Below, in pieces: positions 35,252-45,098 of a stretch of 64,000 nucleotides of DNA. The position numbers were made by a program, and so were the translations under genes. Source of the DNA: Aquimarina aggregata. GTDB lineage: Bacteria; Bacteroidota; Bacteroidia; Flavobacteriales; Flavobacteriaceae. The notes beneath the pieces are model-generated. The model worked only from the letters and a program-made list of their open reading frames with translations, did not search any database and was not told the DNA's origin. The stretch is from positions 1 through 64,000 of the forward strand of contig NZ_LQRT01000004.1 of assembly GCF_001632745.1 (NCBI RefSeq). The letters are read 5' to 3'. The first letter of the stretch is position 1, and each line of letters begins with the position of its first letter.

Positions 35252-36958
35252 ATGAAATATACAGTCTATTTCTTACTTACTATTTTACTCTTTATTTCCT
35301 GTAAAAAAACTCCTGAAAAAGCACTTTCTACCTACACACCATTACGTGGTAATATCACACAGAAAGCTATGGTAGTATCTGCACGAGAAGAAGCATCTAA
35401 GATTGGGACCGAGATTATGAAAAAAGGAGGCAATGCTTTTGATGCCATGGTTGCAACAGAAATGGCACTTGCGGTTGCATACCCCTTTGCTGGTAGCCTA
35501 GGTGGTGGTGGTTTTATGGTGTATCGCAAAGCAGATGGAGAAACTGGAGCATTAGATTACAGAGAAAAAGCACCTCTAGCAGCTACAAAAGACATGTATC
35601 TGGATGAAAATGGTGAAGTTGTTTCTGAAAAAAGTCAGGTAGGTGCTTTAGCCATTGGGGTACCTGGAACAATTGCCGGAATTTTTGCGGTGCACAAAAA
35701 ATTTGGAACATTACCTATAGAAGAAATTTTAACCCCAGTAGTTGCATTAGCAAACCGTGGTTTCGTTATCACCGAAAAGCAAAAACTACGTTTTGATCAT
35801 TTTAAAGACCTTTTTATTGAAGTAAATAAAGATACTATACTGTTTGCGAATTCCTTTAATACAGGAGATACTTTAAAAAATAAACAACTCGCTATTACTT
35901 TAGAACGCATTATTAAAAATGGTGCATCTGAGTTTTATACAGGTGAAACTGGAAAAAAACTTGTAAATCGAGTACAGGAATATGGTGGGATTATCACCAT
36001 GGAAGATTTAGCTAAATATGAAGCAAAATGGCGAGAACCAGTACGTTTTACGTATAACGACCTTTCTATTATATCTATGTCGCCTCCTTCTAGCGGAGGA
36101 GTTTGTCTCGCCCAAATCATGAAAATGATAGAACCGTATGATCTCTCCAAATACGGGCATAACCAAACAAAAACTATTCAGGTAATTACAGAAGCCGAAC
36201 GCAGAGCTTATGCAGATCGTAGTTTTTATCTTGGTGATCCCGATTTTACTAAAATACCAATAGATACATTAATAGGAGAACCATATTTACAAGAACGAAT
36301 GGCAGATTTTAGCTTTGAAAAAGCAACATTATCTTCTGCTATAAATTGCGGTATGATTCCTGGATATGAAAGCGATGAAACGACTCACTACTCTATTGTC
36401 GATCAATTTGGAAATGCTATTTCGGTTACTATAACACTTAACGGAGCTTATGGCTCAAAACTATATGCCCCAGAAATAGGAACCTTTCTAAATAATGAAA
36501 TGGATGACTTTAGTGCCAAACCCGGAGTTCCTAATATGTTTGGGTTAATTGGTGCCGAAGCCAATGCTATAGCACCCGAAAAAAGAATGCTTAGCTCTAT
36601 GACACCTACTATAGTTGAAAAAGAAGGAAAATTTTGGATGTCTGTAGGAACTCCAGGTGGTTCAACTATCATCACTTCTGTTTTACAAACCATACTTAAT
36701 GTAAAAGAATTTGGTATGACGATGCAAGATGCCGTAAATGCACCTAGATTTCATCATCAATGGCTGCCAGATGTAGTTGTTTTTGAACCCAACTTATTTG
36801 ATACTGCTATTCTGGACAGTTTAAGGCAAAAAGGATACAAAATTGATGAAGAAACCTCTAAAATTATTGGTAAGGTTGATGGCATTCTTGTATTACCCGA
36901 TGGCACCCTAGAAGGAGGTGCAGATAGACGTGGTGATGATACAGCTGTTGGATTTTAA
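35252..36958 (+). CDS. ggt: Gamma-glutamyltransferase (lipoprotein)
   Basis: A 568-aa proenzyme with a lipobox (LLFISC, Cys17). It cleaves glutathione and other gamma-glutamyl compounds in the periplasm. The autoprocessing nucleophile is Thr377, the first Thr of ETTHYSIVD, which becomes the N-terminus of the small subunit. The oxyanion and substrate-binding GTPGGS motif follows later, and the early GGGFMVYR block is typical. Length is normal. It is tightly packed with acpH upstream and alkD downstream. Confidence 0.94.
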   Translation: MKYTVYFLLTILLFISCKKTPEKALSTYTPLRGNITQKAMVVSAREEASKIGTEIMKKGGNAFDAMVATEMALAVAYPFAGSLGGGGFMVYRKADGETGALDYREKAPLAATKDMYLDENGEVVSEKSQVGALAIGVPGTIAGIFAVHKKFGTLPIEEILTPVVALANRGFVITEKQKLRFDHFKDLFIEVNKDTILFANSFNTGDTLKNKQLAITLERIIKNGASEFYTGETGKKLVNRVQEYGGIITMEDLAKYEAKWREPVRFTYNDLSIISMSPPSSGGVCLAQIMKMIEPYDLSKYGHNQTKTIQVITEAERRAYADRSFYLGDPDFTKIPIDTLIGEPYLQERMADFSFEKATLSSAINCGMIPGYESDETTHYSIVDQFGNAISVTITLNGAYGSKLYAPEIGTFLNNEMDDFSAKPGVPNMFGLIGAEANAIAPEKRMLSSMTPTIVEKEGKFWMSVGTPGGSTIITSVLQTILNVKEFGMTMQDAVNAPRFHHQWLPDVVVFEPNLFDTAILDSLRQKGYKIDEETSKIIGKVDGILVLPDGTLEGGADRRGDDTAVGF

Positions 36959-36959
36959 G

Positions 36960-37634
36960 ATGATGAATTTTATTTCTGAGTTAATATTAAAATTTGAAAA
37001 TAATGCAGATGCGGATACAGCTTTTGCTATGGAAAAATATTTGAAAAATATTTTCAAATTATATGGAGTAAAAGCTCCTATCAGAAAAGCAATTTTGAAA
37101 GAAACTATTACTAGTTTTAAAACTGAACTAACAAGAAAAAAAGTTATTGAGATAACAGAGATACTATACCAAAAACCCCAACGAGAATTACATTATTGCG
37201 CTATAGAACTTATAGATCGTTTTCTTAAAAAGAAGTATGAACTAACAGATATAGACTTTATTCAAAAATTAATCATAACAAACTCTTGGTGGGATTCTGT
37301 TGATTTTATTGCAAAACATATTTTAGGGAATTATCTTCTTCAGTTTCCAAATCAGGTCGCTATTGTAACTTCTCAATTTTCTTCTTCAAAGAATATGTGG
37401 TTAAACAGAAGTGCTATTTTATTTCAGCTTGGGTATAAGGAAAAGACTGATTCAAAATTGTTGTTTTCTCTATGTGATAACCACAAATATTCTAACGAAT
37501 TTTTTATTAAAAAAGCAATTGGATGGGCACTACGGGAATATTCAAAAGTAAATCCTGAAGAGGTTCTTCAGTTCGTTTCGACTGCGGGACTTAAACCTTT
37601 ATCAAATAAAGAAGCTTTAAAGAGGATTAAGTAA
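36960..37634 (+). CDS. DNA alkylation repair protein, AlkD-like
   Basis: A 224-aa HEAT-like repeat protein of the AlkC/AlkD family of DNA glycosylases that remove 3- and 7-alkylpurines. Family features seen are the N-terminal AMEKYLKNIFKLYGVKAPIRKAIL and the SWWDSVDFIAKHILG segment. I chose the ATG at 36960, one base after the ggt stop; a GTG at 36918 would overlap ggt and is unneeded. It is probably the last gene of acpH-ggt-alkD. Confidence 0.88.
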   Translation: MMNFISELILKFENNADADTAFAMEKYLKNIFKLYGVKAPIRKAILKETITSFKTELTRKKVIEITEILYQKPQRELHYCAIELIDRFLKKKYELTDIDFIQKLIITNSWWDSVDFIAKHILGNYLLQFPNQVAIVTSQFSSSKNMWLNRSAILFQLGYKEKTDSKLLFSLCDNHKYSNEFFIKKAIGWALREYSKVNPEEVLQFVSTAGLKPLSNKEALKRIK

Positions 37635-37640
37635 ATAAAA

Positions 37641-37668
37641 AAATGCGCAGTAATACTGCGCATTTTTT
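37641..37668. terminator. Bidirectional intrinsic terminator, alkD / dnaK
   Basis: A perfect 11-bp stem AAATGCGCAGT / ACTGCGCATTT (37641-37651, 37655-37665) with an AAT loop, A-run on the left and T-run on the right. It can end transcription from both convergent genes. Confidence 0.92.
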
Positions 37669-37687
37669 AATCTATATGTTGTAAATG

Positions 37688-39598
37688 TTACTTTACTTCT
37701 TCAAAGTCAACATCTTCTACATCACTACCTTCAGAACCACCGCCTGTTTGGTCTGCACCTGCATCAGGTCCTGGTTGTCCATTTTGTTGTGCTTCAGCCT
37801 GTGCTTTATACATTTCTTCACTAGCAGCTTTCCAAGCTTCATTGATCTTATCAAGTGCTGGTTGTATAATAGCAAGATCCTTAGTTTCATAAGCTTTCTT
37901 TAATTCTTCTAAAGCTTCTTCAACAGGTTTCTTATTATCTTCAGAAATTTTATCGCCAAACTCTGTCAACTGCTTTTCTGTCTGGAAAATCATTCCATCA
38001 GCTTCATTCAACTTGTCTGCAGTTTCTTTTGCCGCTTTATCTGCTTCAGCATTAGCCTCTGCTTCTTGCTTCATTTTCTCGATTTCTTCTTCTGTTAATC
38101 CTGAAGAAGCTTCGATGCGAATATCTTGAGACTTATTAGTTGCTTTATCTGTAGCAGATACTTTAATGATACCATTTGCATCAATATCAAAAGTAACTTC
38201 AATCTGTGGCGTACCTCTTTGCGCTGGTGGAATACCATCTAAGTGGAAACGACCAATTGTTTTATTATCTGCCGCCATAGGACGTTCTCCTTGTAATACA
38301 TGGATTTCAACTGATGGCTGATTATCTGCTGCTGTAGAGAATACCTGTGATTTCTTAGTAGGGATAGTTGTGTTAGCTTCAATAAGCTTTGTCATTACAT
38401 TACCCATAGTCTCTATTCCTAAAGAAAGAGGCGTAACATCTAATAACAATACATCTTTAACATCTCCTGTCAGTACTCCTCCTTGTATTGCTGCTCCTAC
38501 TGCTACTACTTCATCTGGATTCACCCCTTTACTTGGTGCTTTTCCAAAGAATTTTTCTACAGCTTCTTGTACAGCTGGTATACGAGTAGACCCTCCTACT
38601 AAAATAATTTCGTCTATATCACTAGTTGATAATCCAGCTGCTTTAAGAGCTGTACGACATGGTTCTACAGTACGCTTTACTAAATCATCAATTAATTGAT
38701 CAAATTTAGCTTTTGATAGAGTTCTTACCAAGTGTTTAGGTCCGCTAGCTGTAGCAGTAACATATGGTAAATTAATTTCAGTTTGTGCAGAAGATGACAA
38801 TTCTATTTTAGCTTTTTCTGCAGCTTCTTTAAGACGTTGTAAGGCCATTGGATCTTTACGTAAGTCCATGTTTTCATCTGTCTTAAATTCTTCTGCTAAC
38901 CAATCTATAATTTTTTGATCTACATCATCACCTCCTAAGTGTGTATCACCGTCTGTTGATAATACTTCAAATACACCGTCTCCTAATTCTAGGATAGATA
39001 CATCATGAGTACCTCCACCAAAATCAAATACTACGATTTTTTGATCAGTACCTTTTTTATCTAGACCATATGCCAATGCTGCGGCAGTAGGTTCATTGAT
39101 TATACGTTCTACTTTAAGTCCTGCAATTTCTCCTGCTTCTTTAGTCGCTTGACGTTGCGCATCATTAAAGTATGCTGGTACAGTAATTACTGCTCTAGAT
39201 ACATCTTGTCCAAGATAATCTTCTGCTGTTTTCTTCATTTTCTGAAGTGTCATAGCAGATAATTCTTGTGGTGTATATAGACGACCATCAATATCAACAC
39301 GAGGTGTATCGTTATCTCCTTTTACAACTTTGTAAGCAGCTCTTTCTGCTTCTTTAGCTGATTCAGAAAATTTATTTCCCATAAATCTCTTTATAGAAGA
39401 GATAGTCTTAGTTGGATTCGTAACCGCCTGACGCTTTGCAGGATCTCCTACTTTAATTTCTCCACCTTCTACAAAAGCAATTACTGAAGGAGTTGTTCTT
39501 TTACCTTCGGCATTAGGGATTACTACAGGCTCATTACCTTCCATTACAGAAACACAAGAGTTGGTTGTCCCTAAGTCTATTCCTATTATTTTACTCAT
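37688..39598 (-). CDS. dnaK: Chaperone protein DnaK (Hsp70)
   Basis: A 636-aa Hsp70. It begins [14 protein letters not shown] and shows the ATPase signatures [10 protein letters not shown] (with the typical Bacteroidota His) and [13 protein letters not shown], the substrate-binding domain ([10 protein letters not shown] onward) and an acidic EEVK-type end (EDVDFEEVK). It unfolds and refolds proteins with DnaJ and GrpE, neither of which is next to it here. Length is normal. Its start is divergent from the sdaA gene, with 230 bp between them. Confidence 0.98.
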   Translation of the reverse strand: MSKIIGIDLGTTNSCVSVMEGNEPVVIPNAEGKRTTPSVIAFVEGGEIKVGDPAKRQAVTNPTKTISSIKRFMGNKFSESAKEAERAAYKVVKGDNDTPRVDIDGRLYTPQELSAMTLQKMKKTAEDYLGQDVSRAVITVPAYFNDAQRQATKEAGEIAGLKVERIINEPTAAALAYGLDKKGTDQKIVVFDFGGGTHDVSILELGDGVFEVLSTDGDTHLGGDDVDQKIIDWLAEEFKTDENMDLRKDPMALQRLKEAAEKAKIELSSSAQTEINLPYVTATASGPKHLVRTLSKAKFDQLIDDLVKRTVEPCRTALKAAGLSTSDIDEIILVGGSTRIPAVQEAVEKFFGKAPSKGVNPDEVVAVGAAIQGGVLTGDVKDVLLLDVTPLSLGIETMGNVMTKLIEANTTIPTKKSQVFSTAADNQPSVEIHVLQGERPMAADNKTIGRFHLDGIPPAQRGTPQIEVTFDIDANGIIKVSATDKATNKSQDIRIEASSGLTEEEIEKMKQEAEANAEADKAAKETADKLNEADGMIFQTEKQLTEFGDKISEDNKKPVEEALEELKKAYETKDLAIIQPALDKINEAWKAASEEMYKAQAEAQQNGQPGPDAGADQTGGGSEGSDVEDVDFEEVK

Positions 39599-39828
39599 CT
39601 TTTATAATAAATTGTTATACTACTGTTCATAATAATTTAATTCTCTTAAGTCAATGATTATGCCATTGCTTTTTATATGACAGGATGTCATTATGATTTC
39701 TTTAACCATTCTAAAAACAATGATACTAATGCTCTTTAAAATACTTTCTAAGTATTTCACAAAAAGTAAGTTTCTTTATTATCAAAAAACTATATTTAAC
39801 CCATAAATTTATTGACTAATTACGAATT

Positions 39829-41253
39829 ATGGAATGTATCAGTATTTTTGATATGCTCAAAATAGGAGTTGGCCCCTCTAGTTCACATACTTTAGGCCCT
39901 TGGCGAGCCGGTCGAAGATGGATCGCCGAACTAAAAAGCAACAACACCTTTACATCTGTTGATACAATTTCAGTTGATCTCTATGGTTCATTATCTCTTA
40001 CGGGCAAGGGACATGCTACTGATATTGCAGTTATTTTAGGATTATGTGGTTATGATCCGCAAACTATAGATGTATCCCAAATTAGTTCGATAATCGATAC
40101 CATCAAGAATTCAAAACAACTTCAATTTAATAATGAGTTAGCGGTTTCTTTTGATCCTGAGTCTCAAATCAATTTTAATTCAAAATTTAAAGAATTTCAT
40201 CCTAACGGAATGACATTTCATGCTATATTAAATGATGGTCAGCAAATTTCATCTTCATACTACTCTATTGGAGGCGGTTTTGTAGTAAAAGAGGAACGAA
40301 AAAGAAAAGAAAAAAAACTAGAAGCTTTTGAATGTTTTCCTCTTCCTATTCAAAAAGCCACAGATTTATTAGAATATTGTACTGCCAAAAACAAAAAAAT
40401 ATCAGAAATAGTTCTTGAAAATGAACGTTCTTTAAGAAGTGATTCTGAAATTGATGAAAGAATAACAAAAATCTGGGATGTTATGCTTTCATCTATGTAT
40501 ACAGGTTGTCATACAGAGGGAACATTGCCTGGGGGTCTTAATGTAAGACGTAGAGCATTTGACACTCATAAGAAACTTATAGGTACCACTACATATACCA
40601 ACCCAACAGAATGGATAGAATCTATTCGTGACACCGAAGTGAAATTTCGTCAGATTTTAAAATGGGTTTCTTGTTTTGCTCTGGCTGTAAACGAAGTAAA
40701 TGCATCATTAGGAAGAGTTGTAACAGCTCCAACTAATGGCAGTGCAGGTGTTATTCCGGCAGTAATGATGTATTATATGGTTATCGAAAATCACGATGCT
40801 AATTTTGACGATGTAAAACAATTTATGTTAGTTGCCGGAGAGATTGGTAGTTTGTTTAAAAAAGGTGCCACAATATCTGCCGCGATGGGTGGTTGTCAAG
40901 CTGAAATTGGTGTTTCTTCTGCAATGGCAGCAGGAGCATTAACAGAACTAATGGGGGGAACTCCTGAACAAGTTCTTATGGCTAGTGAAATAGCAATGGA
41001 GCATCATTTAGGCTTAACCTGCGATCCAATCGGCGGTCTAGTACAAATACCTTGTATAGAACGTAATGCTATGGGAGCGATTAAAGCTATAAACGCCTGC
41101 GAAATGGCACTGGATACCGATGCTGCAAATGCCAAAGTACCTTTAGATAAAGTTATTGCAACTATGTGGGAAACTGCTCTGGATATGAATACAAAGTACA
41201 AAGAAACAAGCGAAGGTGGTCTCGCCGTTAAAGTAAGTTTAAGTGATTGTTAA
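39829..41253 (+). CDS. sdaA: L-serine ammonia-lyase (serine dehydratase)
   Basis: A 474-aa single-chain iron-sulfur L-serine dehydratase that converts serine to pyruvate and ammonia. The N-terminal IGVGPSSSHTLGP motif marks the beta domain. The alpha part has the cysteine set expected for the [4Fe-4S] cluster: MGGCQAEIG, GLTCDPIGG and IPCIERNA. Length is that of fused alpha-beta enzymes. It is an isolated gene between dnaK and a minus-strand gene. Confidence 0.95.
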   Translation: MECISIFDMLKIGVGPSSSHTLGPWRAGRRWIAELKSNNTFTSVDTISVDLYGSLSLTGKGHATDIAVILGLCGYDPQTIDVSQISSIIDTIKNSKQLQFNNELAVSFDPESQINFNSKFKEFHPNGMTFHAILNDGQQISSSYYSIGGGFVVKEERKRKEKKLEAFECFPLPIQKATDLLEYCTAKNKKISEIVLENERSLRSDSEIDERITKIWDVMLSSMYTGCHTEGTLPGGLNVRRRAFDTHKKLIGTTTYTNPTEWIESIRDTEVKFRQILKWVSCFALAVNEVNASLGRVVTAPTNGSAGVIPAVMMYYMVIENHDANFDDVKQFMLVAGEIGSLFKKGATISAAMGGCQAEIGVSSAMAAGALTELMGGTPEQVLMASEIAMEHHLGLTCDPIGGLVQIPCIERNAMGAIKAINACEMALDTDAANAKVPLDKVIATMWETALDMNTKYKETSEGGLAVKVSLSDC

Positions 41254-41305
41254 ACAACATTCACGTTTAGTCATATTTATATTCAAACAACAATTTAACG
41301 TAAAA

Positions 41306-41791
41306 TTATTTACAGCCTTCTTTATTTCTAGTATCGGCAATAGCAATTATTTTCCAAGAATTTCCATCATTAAATAATTGAAAAACATTAACTCCGCAAT
41401 GACTAAATTTATCATTTACATAAAACTCATATGGTGTCCAGGCATTAGCAATACCACTATCTGTATCTATTTTAAAAAGTAGTAATCGTTCATCCCAACG
41501 CTGATCAGCAGGTCGATTATGTATTACATCAAGAAACTTTTTTACATCTGTTTGTACTGTTCTTAATTTACCTTCTTTGTTTTTTGCTATAGTTTGCATA
41601 GCAATATTATGATCTATAGTTTTTTTTATTTTGGATGTATCACCTTCATGAAAACCTTCAAAAAAGTTCAAAATAGTTTGCTTTACCTCTTCTTTATATC
41701 GTGATACTTCATCTTTTGAACCATCTTTTTGGGCATTAACACTAAATGAACATAAAAAAATACATACTGCAGATATATATAGCTTATACAT
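41306..41791 (-). CDS. Exported NTF2-like (nuclear transport factor 2-fold) protein
   Basis: A 161-aa protein starting at the ATG at 41791, which directly precedes a signal peptide (YISAVCIFLCSFSVNAQ); an open frame continues upstream to 41869 but would bury the signal. The mature chain has the cone-shaped NTF2/DUF4440 pattern: an opening helix (VKQTILNFFEGFHEGDTSKI), HNIAMQTI and the final strands ending in WKIIAIADTRN. Such proteins are small ligand-binding or enzyme scaffolds in the periplasm. No function is known, and there are no clear partners nearby. Confidence 0.75.
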   Translation of the reverse strand: MYKLYISAVCIFLCSFSVNAQKDGSKDEVSRYKEEVKQTILNFFEGFHEGDTSKIKKTIDHNIAMQTIAKNKEGKLRTVQTDVKKFLDVIHNRPADQRWDERLLLFKIDTDSGIANAWTPYEFYVNDKFSHCGVNVFQLFNDGNSWKIIAIADTRNKEGCK

Positions 41792-41905
41792 AATATTGTT
41801 TTTTGATTTTATCAAAAATAAGGTTTTCATATTATCATTTTTTATTTCTTTAAAATAAAAAAGCATCAAAAATGGTATACACTTGTTACGATATTGGTAA
41901 ATGAT

Positions 41906-41913
41906 TACTTTTA
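41906..41913 (+). promoter_or_regulatory. Candidate promoter of panB
   Basis: TACTTTTA (one mismatch to TAnnTTTG) lies 20 nt downstream of a TTG at 41883-41885 and 22 nt upstream of the panB ATG. The spacing suits the Bacteroidota consensus. Confidence 0.35.
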
Positions 41914-41934
41914 CATCTCAAAAAATTATTTCAA

Positions 41935-42753
41935 ATGTCTACAGCAAAAAAAGATTACAAACGCGTTACCGTAAAGTCCCTTGTGGAAATGAAAGCTAAT
42001 GGAGAAAAAATATCCATGCTCACAGCTTATGATTATACAATGGCTAAGATTGTAGATGGTGCAGGCGTTGATGTAATTCTTGTTGGGGATTCTGCATCTA
42101 ATGTAATGGCTGGTCATGAAACTACTTTACCAATTACTTTAGATCAAATGATTTATCATGCTTCTTCTGTTATTAGAGCGATTCACAGAGCTCTAATCGT
42201 TGTTGATTTACCTTTTGGTAGTTATCAAAGTGATCCAAAAGAAGCACTTCGATCTGCGATACGAATTATGAAAGAATCAGGTGGACATGCAGTAAAATTA
42301 GAAGGTGGTAAAGAAATTAAAGAATCTATAAAAAGAATTCTTAATGCAGGTATCCCAGTTATGGGACATCTAGGTCTTACTCCGCAATCTATATATAAGT
42401 TTGGTACATATACAGTAAGAGCAAAAGAAGAAGCAGAAGCTCAAAAACTAAAAGAAGATGCCTTAATGCTAGAGAAAGCAGGATGTTTTGCTATAGTATT
42501 AGAGAAAGTCCCTGCCAAATTGGCTAAAGAAGTTGCAGAAAGCTTAACTATTCCAATTATAGGAATTGGTGCTGGAAATGGTGTTGACGGACAAGTATTG
42601 GTAACACATGACATGCTAGGAATGACACACGAATTTAATCCACGTTTTTTAAGACGTTACCTCGATTTGTATACCGAAATGACTAATGCATTTAAACAAT
42701 ATGTTACAGATGTAAAGGCTGTTGATTTTCCTAATGATAGTGAGCAGTATTAA
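41935..42753 (+). CDS. panB: 3-methyl-2-oxobutanoate hydroxymethyltransferase (PanB)
   Basis: A 272-aa TIM-barrel enzyme that makes ketopantoate from 2-oxoisovalerate and 5,10-methylene-THF, the first step of pantothenate and hence CoA and ACP phosphopantetheine synthesis. Family blocks visible are [25 protein letters not shown] (metal-binding Asp), [16 protein letters not shown] and IPIIGIGAG. Length is normal. Two plus-strand genes follow with gaps of 8 and 1 bp, so it is the head of a three-gene unit. Confidence 0.97.
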   Translation: MSTAKKDYKRVTVKSLVEMKANGEKISMLTAYDYTMAKIVDGAGVDVILVGDSASNVMAGHETTLPITLDQMIYHASSVIRAIHRALIVVDLPFGSYQSDPKEALRSAIRIMKESGGHAVKLEGGKEIKESIKRILNAGIPVMGHLGLTPQSIYKFGTYTVRAKEEAEAQKLKEDALMLEKAGCFAIVLEKVPAKLAKEVAESLTIPIIGIGAGNGVDGQVLVTHDMLGMTHEFNPRFLRRYLDLYTEMTNAFKQYVTDVKAVDFPNDSEQY

Positions 42754-42761
42754 AAAAATAT

Positions 42762-43487
42762 ATGGGTTTATATTCTAAATTTACTGATAAAGAATTACAA
42801 ACTACTTTATCAAGACATACCAAATTGTCTTTTATTGCTAAAAAAGAACTTAAAAAAGAGTTTTTAAGTCGAACTATTAACGATATAGAACACCCGTCTT
42901 TGTTTGATGATTTAGTAAGGGATATAGATCTTGAACAAAAAGAAATACGAGATTTTAAGTATTTAGGAAACCTAGGACTTACAATTCGACAATCTGGTGA
43001 TACAGTTTTTGAAATCCAAAGATCTTTAAAAGGGTTACTTATTGATATTTTGGCCATCATTGTTGGTCTTATTTTTTTTATTATCGGTATCATAGGTCTA
43101 GGTAACATTTCTTATCTTTTTATTGGCGAAGAAAAGCTCAACTTATTTTCTTTTTTTATGGGTATTCTTTTAATAACGATTGGGTTATCCGGAATAAAAA
43201 TGATTATTAATGGTCTTAGCAGATTTATCGAGTATCTTGGGTTTGAATTTAAAGTGAATAACGCTACTTTTTATTTTAAAAAGCCTTTTGATATCGGTAA
43301 AAAAACTATCGAAGGTGATGTGTCTTCACTTACTATTGAAAAATCAGATCACCAAATTCAACTCATGTTTAATGATATTGTTATTATTAAAATTAACGCC
43401 CCAAATACTGTAAATACAAATACATTAGAATGGATTTTGAAACATACACAAAAGCCATTAAATGATAACATATTAGAGGAATCTTAA
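42762..43487 (+). CDS. Integral membrane protein of unknown function
   Basis: A 241-aa protein with a charged N-terminal helical region (1-80), two hydrophobic segments (about 87-110 and 125-150; IDILAIIVGLIFFIIGIIGLG and the FFMGILLITIGLSGIKMI stretch) and a cytosolic or periplasmic beta-rich tail. I do not recognise the family. It is packed between panB (8 bp) and a pseudouridine synthase gene (1 bp), so it is translated from the same transcript, but this does not suggest a specific role. Confidence 0.7.
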   Translation: MGLYSKFTDKELQTTLSRHTKLSFIAKKELKKEFLSRTINDIEHPSLFDDLVRDIDLEQKEIRDFKYLGNLGLTIRQSGDTVFEIQRSLKGLLIDILAIIVGLIFFIIGIIGLGNISYLFIGEEKLNLFSFFMGILLITIGLSGIKMIINGLSRFIEYLGFEFKVNNATFYFKKPFDIGKKTIEGDVSSLTIEKSDHQIQLMFNDIVIIKINAPNTVNTNTLEWILKHTQKPLNDNILEES

Positions 43488-43488
43488 A

Positions 43489-44184
43489 ATGTCTAAAATT
43501 ATCTCGACTAAAGCTAACCTTCAAGTCCTTTATGAAGACAATCATATTATTGTTGTAAATAAAAGACCTGGAGATATTGTACAAGGGGACAAAACAGGAG
43601 ATAAACCTTTAAGCGATGTTGTTAAAGAATATATTGCCGAAAAATATAATAAACCTGGCGCCGTTTATCTTGGCGTAGTTCATAGATTAGACCGCCCCAC
43701 TAGTGGAATAGTATTGTTTGCAAGAACTAGTAAAGCCTTACCTAGATTAAATAAATTGTTTGCTGATAAAGAAGCAAAAAAGACATATTGGGCAATTGTA
43801 AAAAACCAACCTCCTAAAGACAAAGACACTCTAGTACATTGGCTAAAACGCAATCCAAAACAAAATAAATCATACGCTCATAAAAATGAAGTTTCTGATA
43901 GTAAGAAGGCTATACTAGACTATAAACTATTGAAAAAACTAGAGCGTTACTTTTTACTTGAAATCGCACTTCATACAGGAAGACATCATCAAATACGATC
44001 ACAACTCTCTACTATTGGGTCTTTTATAAAAGGAGATTTAAAATATGGAGCACAACGCAGTAATAAAGATGGTAGTATACATCTACATGCCAGAGAACTT
44101 AAACTTATACATCCTGTAAAAAAAGAACCTATTCACATTATAGCGCCCCCTCCTATTGATCCTATTTGGAAAGCTTGTATTTAA
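43489..44184 (+). CDS. RluA-family RNA pseudouridine synthase
   Basis: A 231-aa RluA-type enzyme without an S4 domain. The catalytic Asp68 lies in HRLDRPTSG, with the KTYWAIV and LHTGRHHQIR blocks that complete the fold. It isomerises uridine in rRNA or tRNA; which position cannot be told from sequence. It starts 1 bp after the preceding stop and converges on the EamA transporter gene. Confidence 0.93.
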   Translation: MSKIISTKANLQVLYEDNHIIVVNKRPGDIVQGDKTGDKPLSDVVKEYIAEKYNKPGAVYLGVVHRLDRPTSGIVLFARTSKALPRLNKLFADKEAKKTYWAIVKNQPPKDKDTLVHWLKRNPKQNKSYAHKNEVSDSKKAILDYKLLKKLERYFLLEIALHTGRHHQIRSQLSTIGSFIKGDLKYGAQRSNKDGSIHLHARELKLIHPVKKEPIHIIAPPPIDPIWKACI

Positions 44185-44231
44185 TAAAAAGAATTTAGCA
44201 TTTCTTAAAGGTATAAAATGAGCATCTCGTT

Positions 44232-45092
44232 TTATCTGTATGCCCGTACACTTTCTATGACCACCGAAGTTAAAATCAAAACTCCACCAATTATAGTTGA
44301 AATTTCAGGTATTTCGCCTAAAAAAATCATACCAATAATAATACCGTATATTGGTTGTATGCTACTTATAATACTTGCCGTAGTGATTGAAAACTTTTTA
44401 AAACTACCCAAAAACAATGTGTGACCGATTGCCGTGGTTAATAACGCCAGCATCAAAGTAGGGAACCATTGTGAAGTGATACCAGAACTATCCATAAAAA
44501 ATATAAACGGCAAAAGAATAGTACTCACTACTACCAATTGATACCACATTAGTACAGAACCGTTATAACTACTTACTTTTGTTTTCATAATAAGATTACG
44601 AAGTGAATAACATACCGCAGAAATTATTCCTAAAACAACTGCTTTTGTATATGTATTACTAAAATCTAAGTCAGGTACTAAAAAGTATATTCCTATTAAT
44701 ACTAAAAGAGTTAATAGTATATGTATTTTTTGAAATTTTGTTTTCAATAAAATAGGTTCTAGCAAAGCTGTAATTACTGGATACGTAAAGATCGACAACA
44801 TACCTATTGCAACATTAGACAACTTCAAGGCATAAAAATATGTAATCCAATGTAATCCCATTAGGATACCACTTAATATAATTGTAGCCCTATCCTTACT
44901 CCCTATCTGAAACGAATTTTTTTTCCATTTACAAAAAGCAAAAAGTAATGCTCCTGCAAAAATTGCTCTAAAACCTATAATTACAGGTACAGGCATATCT
45001 ATGTACCTTCCTAACGCTCCCGAAGTACTAATAAGGAGCATTGCTATATTTAACTCTAAAATATTCTTAAGGTGGTGATTATTCTTTGGCAA
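44232..45092 (-). CDS. EamA/DMT-family transporter
   Basis: A 286-aa membrane protein of ten predicted helices in two EamA repeats, the first starting ISTSGALGRYI, the second near FSNTYTKAVVLGIISAVCYSLRNL. The usual length supports the TTG start at 45092, six bases after the upstream stop; the next in-frame ATG (45041) would remove part of the first helix. DMT transporters export amino acids, purines and other metabolites. The substrate is unknown. It is likely co-transcribed with the T9SS-B protein gene. Confidence 0.85.
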   Translation of the reverse strand: MPKNNHHLKNILELNIAMLLISTSGALGRYIDMPVPVIIGFRAIFAGALLFAFCKWKKNSFQIGSKDRATIILSGILMGLHWITYFYALKLSNVAIGMLSIFTYPVITALLEPILLKTKFQKIHILLTLLVLIGIYFLVPDLDFSNTYTKAVVLGIISAVCYSLRNLIMKTKVSSYNGSVLMWYQLVVVSTILLPFIFFMDSSGITSQWFPTLMLALLTTAIGHTLFLGSFKKFSITTASIISSIQPIYGIIIGMIFLGEIPEISTIIGGVLILTSVVIESVRAYR

Positions 45093-45098
45093 TGGTAT

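Noticed and set aside
36918-36959. GTG start that would extend the AlkD-like protein into ggt
   Set aside because: An ATG at 36960 right after the ggt stop gives the family's normal N-terminus.
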